15,032 bases of DNA, taken from the NCBI GenBank assembly GCA_964460985.1, contig CAYWQX010000046.1, positions 1 to 15,032 on the forward strand. The letters are read 5' to 3'. Shown here one piece after another: positions 13,720 through 15,032 of this stretch. How positions within the stretch are numbered: the first letter of the stretch is position 1; every line of letters begins with the position of its first letter. The notes beneath the pieces were generated by a model. That model was not told where the DNA came from and searched no databases. It saw nothing but the letters and a program-made list of their open reading frames with translations. The DNA is from CAZABG01 sp964460985 (GTDB lineage: Bacteria > Chlamydiota > Chlamydiia > Chlamydiales > Parachlamydiaceae). Position numbers and translations under genes: made by a program.

Positions 13720-14493
13720 ATGAATTGGATCGAAGCTTTAGTTCTGGGTGTAGTCCAGGGGTTCACCGAATTTTTGCCTGTTTCCTCCTCAGGCCACCTC
13801 ACATTAGTACAAAAACTGTTTGGCTTCAACGACTTAAGCAGTTTAGTCTTTTTTGATATTGTTTGTCATTTAGGGACGCTCCTTGCCATTTTTGTCCTTT
13901 TTTGGACTGATATCCAGGAAACTCTCAAAGACAAAAATCGACTGATGGAGCTTTTTGTCGCAACGCTCCCCCTTTTTCCCCTCGTTTTACTCATCAAACC
14001 CTTGAAAGAGCTGTTTGACAGAACCGATTTACTTGGATTTTTCTTTCTTATCACGGCATTTATTCTATGGCTCGGGGTTAAGTATGGCTATGATAAACCA
14101 TTAGATAAGAAGCCTTTAATAAAAGATTCCTTCACAGTGGGGCTTTTCCAAGCGCTTGCGCTTCTACCCGGCGTTTCTCGTTCGGGATCCACTATATCAG
14201 GCGCAAGGCTTCAAGGCTGGCCTATGCAAAGAGCAATCGTGTTTTCCTTCCTCCTCGGAATCATTGCAATCCTTGGAAGCGCAATGGTTGAGGCGCTCTC
14301 GCTTCTTAAGCATGGAAATAATCAACCGGTCGGATCCATTCCCCTTTTGATTGGTTTTGTCGTATCTTTTTTAAGCGGAATTATCGCCTTAAAAATATTG
14401 ATTAGAGTGGCAACCAAAAAGAATCTGTTGCCCTTTGCTTACTACTGCCTTATTTTAGGAATAGTAACTCTAATCGTATTCAATTATGGCTAA
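13720..14493 (+). CDS. uppP: Undecaprenyl-diphosphate phosphatase (UppP/BacA)
   Basis: The 257-residue polytopic membrane protein removes a phosphate from undecaprenyl diphosphate to regenerate the lipid carrier for cell-wall and surface-glycan synthesis. Both catalytic motifs are present: VVQGFTEFLPVSSSGH (11-26, Glu17 and the Ser cluster) and LLPGVSRSGSTI (148-159, Arg154). About seven or eight hydrophobic segments follow the family pattern. The length is slightly short of the usual 265-275 but both ends look intact. AGGA lies 7 nt before the ATG at 13720. The next gene, ftsK, overlaps its end by 8 nt, which groups envelope synthesis with division. Confidence 0.95.
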   Translation: MNWIEALVLGVVQGFTEFLPVSSSGHLTLVQKLFGFNDLSSLVFFDIVCHLGTLLAIFVLFWTDIQETLKDKNRLMELFVATLPLFPLVLLIKPLKELFDRTDLLGFFFLITAFILWLGVKYGYDKPLDKKPLIKDSFTVGLFQALALLPGVSRSGSTISGARLQGWPMQRAIVFSFLLGIIAILGSAMVEALSLLKHGNNQPVGSIPLLIGFVVSFLSGIIALKILIRVATKKNLLPFAYYCLILGIVTLIVFNYG

Positions 14494-15032
14494 AAAGAAA
14501 GAACAGACACCCTCCGAAATGAGACCTGAGATTAAAGGTCTCTACTTGGTCTCGCTCTCAATTCTTGCATTTATCAGTTTAATTAGTTTTGGCTTCAGTC
14601 AAAAGAGCCAAAATTTATTGGGCCTGGTTGGATTTTCACTCGGATGGATAATGAATGGGCTTCTTGGCCTCTCTAGCTACCTTGTGGTGGCTTTTATTTT
14701 TTGGGTCGGGTTTCGCAATCTTTTTAAAAATACGGTTAATCATCTCAAACTAAAAATTTTTTACGCCTCTTTAATTGTCATCTCCTTTTCGATGCTGCTC
14801 ACTGTTATCGATCAAGAGTTTCCTAAAATTGCATCAATCACCCGTGCGATCTATTATCCTGCTCACACTCAAGAGCAGTACCATTTAGGAGGCTCTCTTT
14901 TTTACTATATCTATCATGATCTTCCCGCTTTTAATCTGAGCCGCACTCTCAATCACTTCGGTGTCTTTCTCATATTTTTCTCCATTTTTAGCGCAGGCGT
15001 CATGCTCCTTTTCAAAATATCTCCGCTCGCAA
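14486..15032 (+). CDS. ftsK: FtsK/SpoIIIE DNA translocase, N-terminal membrane part (cut by window edge)
   Basis: An open frame starts at ATG 14486 (MAKKKEQTPSEM) and continues past the window end: 182 codons are visible. It contains four hydrophobic helices (about 19-37, 58-77, 90-108 and 157-176) with a short polar loop holding HLGGSLFYY (133-141) before the fourth. This is the layout of the FtsK N-terminal domain, which anchors the chromosome translocase at the division septum and has a Gly-Gly motif at this place. The motor domain would lie outside the window, so the call rests on the membrane region alone. The start overlaps uppP by 8 nt and has no clear Shine-Dalgarno, suggesting coupling. 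Confidence 0.8.
   Translation, partial: MAKKKEQTPSEMRPEIKGLYLVSLSILAFISLISFGFSQKSQNLLGLVGFSLGWIMNGLLGLSSYLVVAFIFWVGFRNLFKNTVNHLKLKIFYASLIVISFSMLLTVIDQEFPKIASITRAIYYPAHTQEQYHLGGSLFYYIYHDLPAFNLSRTLNHFGVFLIFFSIFSAGVMLLFKISPLA

Overview
The window looks like chromosomal DNA of a chlamydia-related bacterium, most likely one of the environmental or amoeba-associated Chlamydiae (Parachlamydia/Waddlia/Simkania-like). This is inferred from protein sequence and gene order. A tuf gene with a chlamydia-like N-terminus lies behind tRNA-Thr and infA. A dnaX-ybaB pair faces a ptsH-ptsI pair, an arrangement I recall from Chlamydia trachomatis. There are also sufE, a 7TM-HD protein, and lineage-specific proteins with no recognisable family. 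No rRNA, CRISPR array, transposase or phage gene is visible.

Left part (1-2000, minus strand). In transcription order: an unknown one-pass membrane protein, a DUF1295 methyltransferase/reductase-like membrane protein, infA (with a likely own promoter over the preceding stop codon), tRNA-Thr(GGT), and the first 18 codons of tuf. An 80-bp divergent region then leads to sufE on the plus strand. After sufE comes a 402-residue AT-rich, Ser/Lys-rich protein with a 24-bp in-frame tandem repeat and its own extended -10 promoter. It is the best candidate here for a lineage-specific secreted protein.

Middle part (3825-9570). A minus-strand pair (7TM-HD phosphodiesterase and a short-chain dehydrogenase, joined by an ATGA overlap) collides with the 402-residue gene so closely that both genes share one CTAG as stop codon. 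Divergent from this pair is the plus-strand run galE, dnaX, ybaB. dnaX has an in-frame A7 slippery tract in its Pro-rich tail.

Between ybaB and ptsI (9571-9797) lies a non-coding 206-bp element with 36-bp imperfect inverted ends (32/36 identical). It contains a terminator-like hairpin and four ACAAAG motifs spaced exactly 8 bp apart. It is the most unusual DNA structure in the window.

Right part (9798-15032). A compact minus-strand operon runs SUKH (SMI1/KNR4) protein, hprK, ptsH, ptsI, with 6-nt, -35-nt and -4-nt junctions. It encodes the phosphorylation and Ser-kinase core of a PTS, with no sugar permease in the window. The HPr carries both the His and the Ser target sites, so this is probably a regulatory PTS. 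Divergent from it are tRNA-His(GTG), uppP (undecaprenyl-diphosphate phosphatase) and the start of ftsK, which runs off the end.

No clearly new multi-gene defence or mobile system is present. The points worth following up are the palindromic octamer element, the SUKH-hprK-ptsH-ptsI operon, the repeat-bearing putative effector, the dnaX slippery site and several genes whose promoters sit almost on the start codon.
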